NCBI GenBank assembly: GCA_964383915.1
Contig: CAYLJE010000002.1
Span: forward strand, 1 to 64,000
Direction of reading: 5' to 3'
Origin: DRPN01 sp964383915
GTDB taxonomy: Bacteria; Bacteroidota; Bacteroidia; Bacteroidales; VadinHA17
Length of the DNA: 64,000 nt
The position numbers were made by a program, and so were the translations under genes. The notes under the pieces were generated by a model. That model did no database searches. It was given only the letters and a program-made list of their open reading frames with translations, and was not told the origin of the DNA. Numbering within the stretch: the stretch's first letter is position 1; every line of letters begins with the position of its first letter. Positions 16,501 to 23,830 of this stretch are shown one piece after another.

Positions 16501-17738
16501 TGTTTCGTATCCAGTGCATCGCGTAACCCGTTTCCGACGAGGGTAAAAGACAAAACCATGATCATGATAGCCAGGCCGGGTATGATTGCCAGATAAGCTT
16601 TTCCCATGATGATATATCCATAATGATTTCGGATCATCATGCCCCAGGAAGGAACAGGGGGTTGAACGCCGATACCCAGAAAGCTTAGTCCTGCCTCTAT
16701 AAGTATGGCGGAGGCAAAGTTGGCTGCCGAGATGATAATCACAGGATTTAATGCATTGGGAAGAACATGCCGGAACAGGATCCTCCGGGAAGGTAACCCT
16801 ATGACGCGGGCCGCCTCAATATACTCTTTCTCGCGTATTCCCAATACCTGGCCCCTGACGACACGGGCTACTTCGACCCACATAGTAAAACCTACCGCCA
16901 CAAAAATTTGCCAGAATCCTTTGCCAAGTACCAGGGTGATGGCAATAACCATTAACAGGGTGGGGACAGACCAGACCACATTGATCAGCCACATGATCAG
17001 CCGATCAACCCATCCCCCGACATAACCCGCAACAGCCCCTAAAAAAATACCTATCAGCAGGGAAATGGTGACCGAAATCAATCCGATTGAAAGAGAAATG
17101 CGGGTACCCAGAATCAGACGGCTGAGCAAGTCCCGTCCGAAACGATCAGTCCCCAGAAGATATTTCTTATAGACAATATGTTGCAACCTTACCATTTTTT
17201 GCAGAGAGTCCACCCTCATCCTGTGGGTTTTTCCGTTCAGGTCTTTAAAGACGACGAGTTTCGTTTCTTTCTTATACTTATAATTTTCCGGATGAAGGTC
17301 AATAGGACTGATTACATCAGCGAGAAGGAAGGGATGAATGAAAGGTTCTTCTCCCGGGTATTCTGAATATTCTTCTGCAACGACTGAATCCTTCCGAAAA
17401 TAATATTTGTTAACAGGAATCAGGGTGAAAGGATTTTCTTTACCAAACAGCAGGGTATGTATGAAAGAATGCTTGGTGCTCAGGGTGTTGTCTCTTACCC
17501 TGAGCATATTTACAGCAAACCCGGGTTTTCGGGTGGTCAGCTCCAGATGCTGGTCATTGGCATGGGGGGTGTGATCCGGCGTGATGAGATAGCCTAAGAT
17601 GGCTATGATAACACCTGTGACAAGCATCGTCAGCCCTGTCATAGCTGCCGGATTGGTTTTGAACTTTTTCCATGCCAGCCTGGTCGGGGTAGTTCGATTA
17701 ATTATTTCACGATGATGCCGTCCCCAAAGAATATTCAT
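16491..17738 (-). CDS. ABC transporter permease, OppC/DppC type
   Basis: Inner-membrane permease of a peptide-type (or related) ABC importer. The N-terminus has NPAAMTGL and one membrane segment, typical of OppC, then a periplasmic insertion of roughly 150 residues with a second element ending in LLGTDRFGRDLLSRL, and then the BPD transport domain with five further membrane segments. The EAA-like loop reads ARVIGLPSRRILFRHVLPN and the C-terminal GLSFLGIGVQPPVPSWG is diagnostic. No OppB, ATPase or binding protein is adjacent, so the substrate is unknown. Confidence 0.9.
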   Translation of the reverse strand: MNILWGRHHREIINRTTPTRLAWKKFKTNPAAMTGLTMLVTGVIIAILGYLITPDHTPHANDQHLELTTRKPGFAVNMLRVRDNTLSTKHSFIHTLLFGKENPFTLIPVNKYYFRKDSVVAEEYSEYPGEEPFIHPFLLADVISPIDLHPENYKYKKETKLVVFKDLNGKTHRMRVDSLQKMVRLQHIVYKKYLLGTDRFGRDLLSRLILGTRISLSIGLISVTISLLIGIFLGAVAGYVGGWVDRLIMWLINVVWSVPTLLMVIAITLVLGKGFWQIFVAVGFTMWVEVARVVRGQVLGIREKEYIEAARVIGLPSRRILFRHVLPNALNPVIIISAANFASAILIEAGLSFLGIGVQPPVPSWGMMIRNHYGYIIMGKAYLAIIPGLAIMIMVLSFTLVGNGLRDALDTKQQV

Positions 17739-17777
17739 ATGCGATGATAAAGCTGTAAAAATATAAATTTTTATTCT

Positions 17778-18131
17778 TTACTGCTCCCAGTCCGTTTCTT
17801 TTATTGTTTCAGCGTGTAAATGAGATGTTCTTAATAATATTTTATCTTCAAGTTTTATCAAATCAATTTCAAGAAAATCACCAATTTTCCATAATGTCTC
17901 TTCAGTAAAATTATGGGTACCGCTCAGCCATTTTGTAATGACCGAAGGTTGTACTCCCAATGCTTTGGCTAAGTCCTTTTTTCGCAAGCCCATTTTCTTC
18001 ATCCTGTCAGCGATCCGGGCAGCCAACAGCATTTTTCTGTCGGTCATTTTTTGTTCTTCCGGACTGATCTCATCCAAGAGGCCGTAAATGATCTTGCTCT
18101 TGTAAGTGTCTGCTTTTTTAATCTTCATCAT
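17778..18131 (-). CDS. XRE-family helix-turn-helix protein
   Basis: About 117 residues from the ATG at 18131; a TTG at 18146 would add five residues but is less likely. The HTH lies in LRKKDLAKALGVQPSVITKW, with the recognition helix ending in LSGTHNF, as in HigA/MqsA-like antitoxins and small phage-type repressors. The ATG lies inside the 3' end of the small upstream ORF (14-base overlap), so the two appear translationally coupled. That arrangement resembles a toxin-antitoxin pair, but I see no recognisable toxin fold upstream. Role: probable DNA-binding regulator or antitoxin. Confidence 0.8.
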   Translation of the reverse strand: MMKIKKADTYKSKIIYGLLDEISPEEQKMTDRKMLLAARIADRMKKMGLRKKDLAKALGVQPSVITKWLSGTHNFTEETLWKIGDFLEIDLIKLEDKILLRTSHLHAETIKETDWEQ

Positions 18132-18330
18132 CTGTGTCAAATTCAAGGTTTCCTAATAATTCAATTTCATCCGGTGAAAACCATATTTCTTTATCTCTGA
18201 TTCTTTTTGTTATAGCTTCAGATATGTCGCGCAAAAGATAATTTTCCTGTTTAAGTTTTTCGCTTTCCTGTAATGTCCTTATGCTTTTAGGTTTTTTGCC
18301 ACCTCCGCCAAGTATGTTGTTTACGTGCGT
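18118..18330 (-). pseudogene. small ORF without a start codon, coupled to the XRE gene
   Basis: On the minus strand a frame is open from just after a TGA (18333-18331) to a TAA at 18118. It encodes about 70 residues with a glycine run (NNILGGGGKKPK), a helical Lys/Glu-rich stretch, and the end IWFSPDEIELLGN followed by an acidic tail. No ATG, GTG or TTG occurs in frame, and the 5' part runs into a remnant of an unrelated gene, so the original start has probably been lost. The stop overlaps the XRE start. I do not recognise the family. Confidence 0.5.
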
Positions 18331-18430
18331 TCAGGGGTACCAGCAGGGTGGTGGCTCCCTTTTCTACAGCCGGCTCCATAACCACCTTCTCCCTCCACCC
18401 CCCAATCTTCGCTATCCGGGAATTGATGCT
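18287..18430 (-). pseudogene. remnant of a Lon-type (S16) protease domain, possibly BrxL-like
   Basis: A minus-strand frame, with no intact gene around it, reads IAKIGGWREKVVM and then VEKGATTLLVPLNARKQ before drifting into unrelated sequence. This parallels the end of the Lon proteolytic domain, where GGLKEKLLAAHR holds the catalytic lysine and is followed by a Gly-x-x-T-x-L-I-P-x-x-N segment. The lysine position (GWREK) is kept. The wording of the second block recalls the Lon-like BrxL proteins, which is an impression from memory. Only about 45 residues remain; the frame ends within the start-less ORF. Confidence 0.5.
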
Positions 18431-18561
18431 TAAAATTAATCATAAGGAGAAAATGAACAACAAAAATGTTTGAAATTGTCTTTGTCCAAAATTAAAGAGG
18501 GAAATATTTTGTACATTACATATCTTTACAATAATTTTTACACAGACGTGGAAAAATACAA

Positions 18562-19128
18562 ATGAATAATAAATACCGGAACAAATACCGCATTGCATCC
18601 ACGCGTTTAAAAAATTGGGATTACGGTTGGAACGGGGCCTATTTTGTTACCATCTGCACCAAAGACAGGGTCCATTATTTTGGTGAAATTACCGATAGGG
18701 AAATGGAATTGGTGGAAATCGGTAATTTGGCCAAAAATTTTTGGTTGGAAATTCCGGATCATTTTTTGTTTGTAAAATTGGGTGCATTCGTCATCATGCC
18801 CAACCATGTTCATGGGATCATAATCATTGATAAACCGGATGTCGGGTTGAAAACGGTTACCGTAGAGGCGCCCGATTCGGGCGTCTCTACCAATATTAAT
18901 ATTAAAACCAATCCCAAATTCAAAAAATGGAAACCTGGCAATTTGGGGGTTATCATTAATCAATACAAACGTATTTGTACCATCCATGCCCGAAAAATCA
19001 ATGCGGATTTTGCATGGCAATCACGGTTCTATGATCATGTTATCCGCGACAACCAATCATTTTATAAAATTGCGGAATACATACGAAATAACCCCCTGAA
19101 ATGGAAGGACGATACCTTTAACAGATAA
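18562..19128 (+). CDS. REP-associated tyrosine (Y1, IS200-like) transposase, RAYT
   Basis: 188-residue HUH-superfamily single-strand transposase. The HUH-type pair His82 and His84 sits in MPNHVHGIIII, and the probable nucleophile Tyr157 in QSRFYDHVIRD, followed by IAEYIRNNPLKW, the typical RAYT ending. These enzymes process REP palindromes as single-stranded DNA. The linker between the two motifs (residues 101-110) is encoded by a REP-like palindrome, an unusual feature. The gene seems intact. It lies next to gene remnants, consistent with a mobile or formerly mobile patch. Confidence 0.88.
   Translation: MNNKYRNKYRIASTRLKNWDYGWNGAYFVTICTKDRVHYFGEITDREMELVEIGNLAKNFWLEIPDHFLFVKLGAFVIMPNHVHGIIIIDKPDVGLKTVTVEAPDSGVSTNINIKTNPKFKKWKPGNLGVIINQYKRICTIHARKINADFAWQSRFYDHVIRDNQSFYKIAEYIRNNPLKWKDDTFNR
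18862..18890. repeat. REP-like palindrome inside the transposase gene
   Basis: GTAGAGGCGCCCG (18862-18874) pairs over 13 positions with CGGGCGTCTCTAC (18878-18890), with one G-T mismatch and a three-base ATT loop. GTAGAG...CTCTAC ends are typical of palindromes linked to Y1 transposases in Bacteroidota. It is read in frame and codes for residues 101-110 of the transposase. No second copy was noticed in this window. Confidence 0.8.
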
Positions 19129-19200
19129 AATTCCCGAAGCAGGCACCCCCAAAACCATAGAACGGTTTAAAATTATTTTGCACCTCCAACCTATTTAACA

Positions 19201-19216
19201 ACCTATTTTAATAGGT
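19201..19216. repeat. short palindrome between the transposase and AbrB-like gene
   Basis: ACCTATTTTAATAGGT is a perfect seven-base inverted repeat with a TT centre, preceded at 19189 by a partial copy (AACCTATTTAA). It lies about 17 bases before the ATG of the AbrB-like gene, so it could be its operator, since AbrB-type proteins often bind palindromes at their own promoters. This is inference. Confidence 0.4.
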
Positions 19217-19232
19217 AGAAGAAATTTATGAT

Positions 19233-19484
19233 ATGTCACGCAGAAAGGTGAAAAACAAAAATGTACGCAGTCTGTTGAGGCTGACAGGCGGTACAAGTTA
19301 CGGGGTCAGTCTTCCTATGGAGGACATTGCCGAACTGGGCTGGAAGGCCAAACAGAAGCTGGTGGTAAAACGGTACGGCAAGGGCTTTCTCATCCGGGAC
19401 GGGAACCGGAGAAGAGGTAGGGGGGCAGGATTGTTCGTCGCTATCGCTCCTCACGGACCTGAATTGGGGATGCCATACAGGTGA
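19233..19484 (+). CDS. AbrB/MazE/SpoVT-like DNA-binding protein
   Basis: Small 83-residue protein. Residues 10-57 (VRSLLRLTGGTSYGVSLP, then ELGWKAKQKLVVKRYGKGFLIRD) match the swapped-hairpin AbrB/MazE fold: a Thr/Gly-rich first strand, SLP turn and a final K-x-G-K-x-x-x-I strand. After IRDGNRRRGRG the C-terminus becomes low-complexity and proline/glycine-rich, unlike the short charged tails of homologues, which may mean a frameshift or readthrough into unrelated sequence. No partner toxin gene follows. Confidence 0.6.
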   Translation: MSRRKVKNKNVRSLLRLTGGTSYGVSLPMEDIAELGWKAKQKLVVKRYGKGFLIRDGNRRRGRGAGLFVAIAPHGPELGMPYR

Positions 19485-19485
19485 A

Positions 19486-19526
19486 AAAGCCGCTACTCGT
19501 CAGCGCTCGTAAAATGGCTTTTTTGT
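19486..19526 (+). terminator. possible terminator after the AbrB-like gene
   Basis: AAAAAGCC shortly after the stop codon is mirrored by GGCTTTTTT near 19517-19525, but the loop is about 22 bases long, so the hairpin is weak. Confidence 0.4.
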
Positions 19527-19562
19527 TTCAGCCCGTTGTAAGCAAGCTTGCCCTGCTTTCAC

Positions 19563-19595
19563 AAAAAAAGCCATGCCTATCGTGCACGGCTTTTT
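19563..19595 (-). terminator. rho-independent terminator after the initiator tRNA
   Basis: On the minus strand GCCGTGC pairs with GCATGGC (one G-U) around a seven-base loop, extended by A-T pairs and ending in seven Ts. It begins five bases after the tRNA 3' end. Confidence 0.8.
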
Positions 19596-19599
19596 CTCC

Positions 19600-19674
19600 T
19601 GGTAGCGGGGACAGGACTCGAACCTGTGACCTTTGGGTTATGAGCCCAACGAGCTGCCACTGCTCCACCCCGCA
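19600..19674 (-). tRNA. initiator tRNA-fMet (anticodon CAU)
   Basis: On the minus strand the anticodon stem is TTGGG/CCCAA around CTCATAA. Three consecutive G-C pairs next to the loop are the hallmark of initiator tRNA. The acceptor stem GCGGGG/CCCCGC starts at position 2; positions 1 and 72 are both T and cannot pair, which keeps the unpaired 1-72 end that marks initiators (C1-A72 in E. coli). The D arm AGCAGTGGCAGCTCG and T arm GGTTCGAGTCC are normal. CCA is encoded. Confidence 0.93.
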
Positions 19675-19956
19675 ATATATCTTCAATACTTTAAGAACAT
19701 TTTATCAGCTCTTTCCGGAAAAGCTGCCTCTCATTGCCAGTATTTATGAACTGTTTTTCCTTTGCCTCATCAACCCATGTCAACTCCTGCGCTTCTCCGG
19801 ATAGCAATTTCAGATTGCAAAAGTATAATATTCCTTCTTATTCTCAAAATATTTGTTGTAATTTTGATGACATTTTTTAATCCTCCTATACGTTTTATTC
19901 CGGAGGATGAAAAAGTGATAGGTTATTACCTTAATATTAACTTACGTGGATAAGTA
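19675..19956. other. spacer between tRNA-fMet and the M23 peptidase gene
   Basis: No convincing gene. The only feature seen is TAATTTTG at 19859-19866, a match to the Bacteroidota -7 box TAnnTTTG that could drive the downstream peptidase gene with a leader of about 85 bases. No -33 TTTG at normal spacing. Confidence 0.4.
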
Positions 19957-20814
19957 ATGGTTAAAACAAAGAAAAAAAACTGGACAGAAAGACTCAGGCT
20001 AACTTTATTTAAAGAGGATACTTTTGAGGAAGTCTGGACGATCAGGTTGACGAAAATGGGATTTTTTGCCACCTTGGCGACTTTTGTTCTTTTAATTGTA
20101 ATTGCAGTGTCGTTATTGATTGCTTATACCAATCTTCGGGAATTGATCCCAGGATATCCCAATGTAACACTGCGGGAAGATATTGTCAAAAATGCACTTC
20201 TGCTGGACTCTTTAGAGCAGGAGATTACATTGAGGGATAAATATTTTGACAACATTAAGAAAATTATGTTGGGGGAGGCTCCTGATAATATTACCTATGA
20301 TACAGGAAAAGTAGTGAATCCCAAGGATATTAAATTTACCCGCTCCCTGGAGGATTCTTTGCTGAGACAACAGGTTGAATCCGAAGAAGAATATAATCTT
20401 TCCGTTACATCAAATCGCACCGAACGGCATGTTGATTTTTATAATGTCCACTTTTTTCCGCCGGTAAAAGGGATTATATCCAATCATTTTGATCCGGTGA
20501 GAAATCACTTGGGCACTGATATTGCCGGTGTTCCCAATGAAGTAATTCACGCCACCCTGGACGGAACAGTGATCTTTGCCGGATGGACGCTTGAGACGGG
20601 CTATGTCGTCGAGATTCAACATGCCAATAATCTGGTGTCTGTATATAAACACAACAACAAAGTATTGAAAGAGGTGGGTTCTGTTGTTAAAGCCGGAGAA
20701 GATATTGCATTAATGGGAACTACAGGAGAGTTATATACTACGGGACCTCATTTACATTTTGAGCTTTGGTATAACGGGCAACCGCTGGATCCGGAAAAAT
20801 ATGTAGTTTTCTAA
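19957..20814 (+). CDS. M23-family peptidase, membrane-anchored
   Basis: 285 residues. A basic N-terminus leads into one membrane segment (about 34-57), then a coiled-coil-like stretch, then a LytM/M23 zinc metallopeptidase domain. The zinc-ligand motif HLGTDIA (about residue 184) and the HLHFELW motif (about 266) are both present, so the enzyme should be active. Homologues cut peptidoglycan cross-links or scaffold cell-wall proteins in the periplasm. It begins a plus-strand run into dxr and rseP, 45 bases upstream of dxr. Confidence 0.9.
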   Translation: MVKTKKKNWTERLRLTLFKEDTFEEVWTIRLTKMGFFATLATFVLLIVIAVSLLIAYTNLRELIPGYPNVTLREDIVKNALLLDSLEQEITLRDKYFDNIKKIMLGEAPDNITYDTGKVVNPKDIKFTRSLEDSLLRQQVESEEEYNLSVTSNRTERHVDFYNVHFFPPVKGIISNHFDPVRNHLGTDIAGVPNEVIHATLDGTVIFAGWTLETGYVVEIQHANNLVSVYKHNNKVLKEVGSVVKAGEDIALMGTTGELYTTGPHLHFELWYNGQPLDPEKYVVF

Positions 20815-20859
20815 AAGGATCATCTCGTTATCAATCAATAAAACAGGGGTATATAAAAG

Positions 20860-22011
20860 ATGATAAAGCCTATTGCCATATTAGGATCGACCGGTTCTAT
20901 CGGGACGCAAACCGTTGATGTAGTACGTTCTAATCCGGACAAATTTAAAGTTACAGGCTTAACTGCAGGGAAGAATTACCGCTTATTGGTTCAGCAGGCC
21001 CGGATGTTATTGCCTGAAAAAGTAGCGATAGGGGATGATAAATATTATTCCAGGGTGAAAGAAGGTTTGAAGGATTTGAAGATAGAGGTTTTGTCCGGGA
21101 TGAAAGGGATTCTTGAGGTAGCCGGAGACTCTTCCAGCCGGATGGTGGTGGTAGCCCTGGTCGGGTTTTCCGGTCTGAAGCCGACACTGAGAGCCATTGA
21201 TGCCGGGAAGGAGATAGCTTTGGCCAATAAGGAAACCATTGTGGTAGCCGGAGAGCTGGTGATGAAAAGAGTAGCAGAAAAGAATCTCCCGGTTTTACCT
21301 GTGGATTCAGAGCATTCGGCTATTTTCCAATGTCTGATGGGCGAAGATCCCGCAATGGTGGAAAAAATAATACTGACAGCATCGGGAGGACCTTTTCTTC
21401 ATTTACCTTGGGAGAAAATAGCAGAGGTAACGCCGGCAGAAGCTTTAGCCCATCCAAACTGGAAAATGGGAAACAAGATAACGATAGATTCGGCCTCTTT
21501 TATGAATAAGGGATTTGAAGTCATTGAAGCCCGGTGGCTTTTCGATATTGATCCCGGACAGATTGAAGTGGTTGTTCATCCACAATCGATCATCCATTCC
21601 ATGGTGCAGTTTCAGGACGGTTCTATCAAAGCACAACTGGGAATGCCGGATATGCGTTTGCCCATACAACTGGCACTGAGTTATCCTGAGAGAATTAAAT
21701 CGACATGGGAAAGGCTTGACTTTTCCAGAACGGCCGAACTTACTTTTTTGCCAGCAGATCAAAAAAAATTTCGTAACCTTGCCCTTTCTTATGATGCCTT
21801 AGATAAAGGAGGAAATATGCCTTGTATTCTGAATGCTGCCAATGAAATTGCAGTGGATGCTTTTCTGCGGGAAAAACTTAAGTTCACCAAGATGTCTGAT
21901 CTCATAGAAAGAACCATGCAGCGGGTTCAATTTTTGCCAAATCCTTCTTTGGAAGAGTTGGTACAAACGGACAGGGAGGCAAGAAAAAGGGCTGAAAGAT
22001 TGATTAAATAG
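20860..22011 (+). CDS. dxr: 1-deoxy-D-xylulose 5-phosphate reductoisomerase
   Basis: Second step of the MEP isoprenoid pathway: DXP to MEP, with NADPH and a divalent metal. The 383-residue protein has the NADPH fold motif GSTGSIG (9-15), ALANKET, the metal-site segment PVDSEHSAIFQCL and the substrate loop LTASGGPF, with HPNWKMG and NKGFEVIEA downstream. It is 14 bases before rseP, a gene pair common in bacteria. Confidence 0.97.
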   Translation: MIKPIAILGSTGSIGTQTVDVVRSNPDKFKVTGLTAGKNYRLLVQQARMLLPEKVAIGDDKYYSRVKEGLKDLKIEVLSGMKGILEVAGDSSSRMVVVALVGFSGLKPTLRAIDAGKEIALANKETIVVAGELVMKRVAEKNLPVLPVDSEHSAIFQCLMGEDPAMVEKIILTASGGPFLHLPWEKIAEVTPAEALAHPNWKMGNKITIDSASFMNKGFEVIEARWLFDIDPGQIEVVVHPQSIIHSMVQFQDGSIKAQLGMPDMRLPIQLALSYPERIKSTWERLDFSRTAELTFLPADQKKFRNLALSYDALDKGGNMPCILNAANEIAVDAFLREKLKFTKMSDLIERTMQRVQFLPNPSLEELVQTDREARKRAERLIK

Positions 22012-22025
22012 AAGAAAAAAAGAGT

Positions 22026-23351
22026 ATGGATGTGTTAGTCAGAATAGCGCAGTTGCTTTTAAGTTTATCTATCCTTGTGATATTACATGAACTGGGACAT
22101 TTTACCTTTGCAAAACTATTTAAAACGAGGGTGGAAAAATTCTATCTTTTCTTCGATCCCTGGTTTTCTTTGTTTAAATTTAAAAAAGGAGAGACCGAGT
22201 ACGGTATTGGCTGGCTGCCATTGGGAGGATATGTGAAAATTTCCGGCATGATTGATGAGTCTATGGACCGGGAGCAAATGAAAAAACCACCCCATCCCTG
22301 GGAGTTCCGTTCCAAGCCTGCCTGGCAAAGGTTGTTCATTATGTTGGGGGGGATCCTGGTAAATTTTATCCTGGCTTTTGTAATCTATATAGGGGTACTT
22401 TTTGTGTGGGGGAAAGAATATCTGCCCACGGAGAATGTAAAATATGGGATCGTGGCTGATTCGCTGGGTATGGAGATGGGTCTGCAGAACGGGGATAAAA
22501 TTGTTACAGTGGATCATAAAAAGATCAATAATTTCTATCAGATTCTACCGGAAATTATCCTGAACCATTATAAGAAAATACAGGTAAAACGGAACGGAGA
22601 GATGATAAATGTTGTGATTCCGGATTCTGTCTTTCCGAAACTGATCAAAGGAAAAGAGATGATACAGCCCCGTTTTCCGTTTAAACCGTATATAATTCAG
22701 GGATTTCAAAAAAGATCGCCCGGAAAGATAGCGGGCTTAAAGAAAGGAGACAGAATTGTAGCTGTTGACAGCATGCATTTTAAATATTATGATGCGTTCG
22801 TCAACTATCTTTTAGGTCACAAGAGCAAGCAGATAATACTTACCGTTGAGCGGGATAGCCGTTTTATAAAAATCCCCGTAAAACTGACGCCGGAGGGTAT
22901 GATTGGTGTATCAGCAAATTTTTCGAATGTCTTTCAATACAAGAAAGTCCGGTATTCTTTCTGGGAATCTGTTCCTGCCGGTATCAAAAAGGGCATTAAA
23001 ACGACCAATGATTACCTGAAACAGTTCAAATTAATTTTTTCTCCTGAGATGAAAGCGTACGAGTCTCTCGGAGGATTTATTACCATCGGTAGTATCTTTC
23101 CTCCCGTATGGGACTGGAATGCTTTCTGGAACCTGACAGCTTTCCTTTCCATTATTCTGGGGGTTATGAACCTTATCCCTATTCCCGGCCTTGATGGAGG
23201 ACATGTGCTGTTTTTGTTTTATGAAGTAATCACCGGAAGAAAACCAGGGGATAAGTTCCTGGAATATGCACAGATTGTAGGGATGATCATTATCCTGGCA
23301 TTGTTGATCTTTGCCAATGGGAATGATATTGTTAAGTTGTTTCGTAAATAG
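22026..23351 (+). CDS. rseP: RIP metalloprotease RseP (site-2 protease)
   Basis: Intramembrane zinc protease that cuts membrane-embedded substrates such as anti-sigma factors and leftover signal peptides. HELGH (21-25) lies in the first membrane segment, and the third zinc ligand is in PIPGLDGGH near the C-terminus. Two PDZ-like regions occupy the periplasmic middle part, with GLQNGDKIVTVD and GLKKGDRIVAVD as matching carboxylate-loop segments. 441 residues is normal. It follows dxr closely. Confidence 0.96.
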   Translation: MDVLVRIAQLLLSLSILVILHELGHFTFAKLFKTRVEKFYLFFDPWFSLFKFKKGETEYGIGWLPLGGYVKISGMIDESMDREQMKKPPHPWEFRSKPAWQRLFIMLGGILVNFILAFVIYIGVLFVWGKEYLPTENVKYGIVADSLGMEMGLQNGDKIVTVDHKKINNFYQILPEIILNHYKKIQVKRNGEMINVVIPDSVFPKLIKGKEMIQPRFPFKPYIIQGFQKRSPGKIAGLKKGDRIVAVDSMHFKYYDAFVNYLLGHKSKQIILTVERDSRFIKIPVKLTPEGMIGVSANFSNVFQYKKVRYSFWESVPAGIKKGIKTTNDYLKQFKLIFSPEMKAYESLGGFITIGSIFPPVWDWNAFWNLTAFLSIILGVMNLIPIPGLDGGHVLFLFYEVITGRKPGDKFLEYAQIVGMIIILALLIFANGNDIVKLFRK

Positions 23352-23384
23352 GTAACCGGATAGACAAAATAAGAAAATATTCAG

Positions 23385-23392
23385 TAACTTTG
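23385..23392 (+). promoter_or_regulatory. candidate -7 box for tatA
   Basis: TAACTTTG fits TAnnTTTG and lies 31 bases before the tatA ATG. No good -33 element at the expected distance. Confidence 0.4.
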
Positions 23393-23423
23393 TCTTGTTT
23401 GTTGAACTTTAAAGAGGAATGTC

Positions 23424-23636
23424 ATGATGGAATGTTTTGTTTTAGCTGGAATGTTTGGACCCACTGAGATTGTGATTATCATATTGGTACTTGTGCTGCT
23501 TTTTGGTGGCAGGAAAATCCCTGAACTGATGAAAGGCCTTGGACAGGGCATGAAAGAATTTAGAAAAGCCACCAAGGATAAGGATGAGCCGGAATCCTCC
23601 AATGAAAATACGGAAAATAATACCAAGAAATCCTGA
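23424..23636 (+). CDS. tatA: Sec-independent translocase component TatA/TatE
   Basis: 70 residues: a short N-terminal leader, FGPTEIVIII starting a single membrane helix (about 13-30), the FGGRKIPELMKGLG hinge and amphipathic helix that define TatA, and a charged tail. It polymerises to form the pore used by TatC-recruited folded proteins. The E-at-membrane-start residue (FGPTE) is typical of TatA rather than TatB. No TatB is seen, as in most Bacteroidota. It stands apart from tatC at 13060. Confidence 0.93.
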   Translation: MMECFVLAGMFGPTEIVIIILVLVLLFGGRKIPELMKGLGQGMKEFRKATKDKDEPESSNENTENNTKKS

Positions 23637-23830
23637 TAATTTTTTACCCGTACGCCTGACCGGCTGAATGGATACCGTTCGGGCGGACAGGAGGACTTTC
23701 ATCAGGGCGGACGGGTTGCTACAGGTTTGGTTTCCAAAGATTATGCTGTGGTTCATATTTGTGATTGAGGTGGTCAGGCATGATTTTTGTTATTTTCAGT
23801 GGCAGAAACGATTCTGCAAAAAATGAATAT

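Noticed and set aside
18421..18561. Promoter for the RAYT gene at TATTTTG near 18510
   Set aside because: One base short of the TAnnTTTG pattern, with poor spacing to a -33 element; too weak to list.
19481..19804. 107-codon plus-strand ORF across the tRNA-fMet gene
   Set aside because: It runs antisense through the tRNA and its terminator, so the protein-like frame is incidental.
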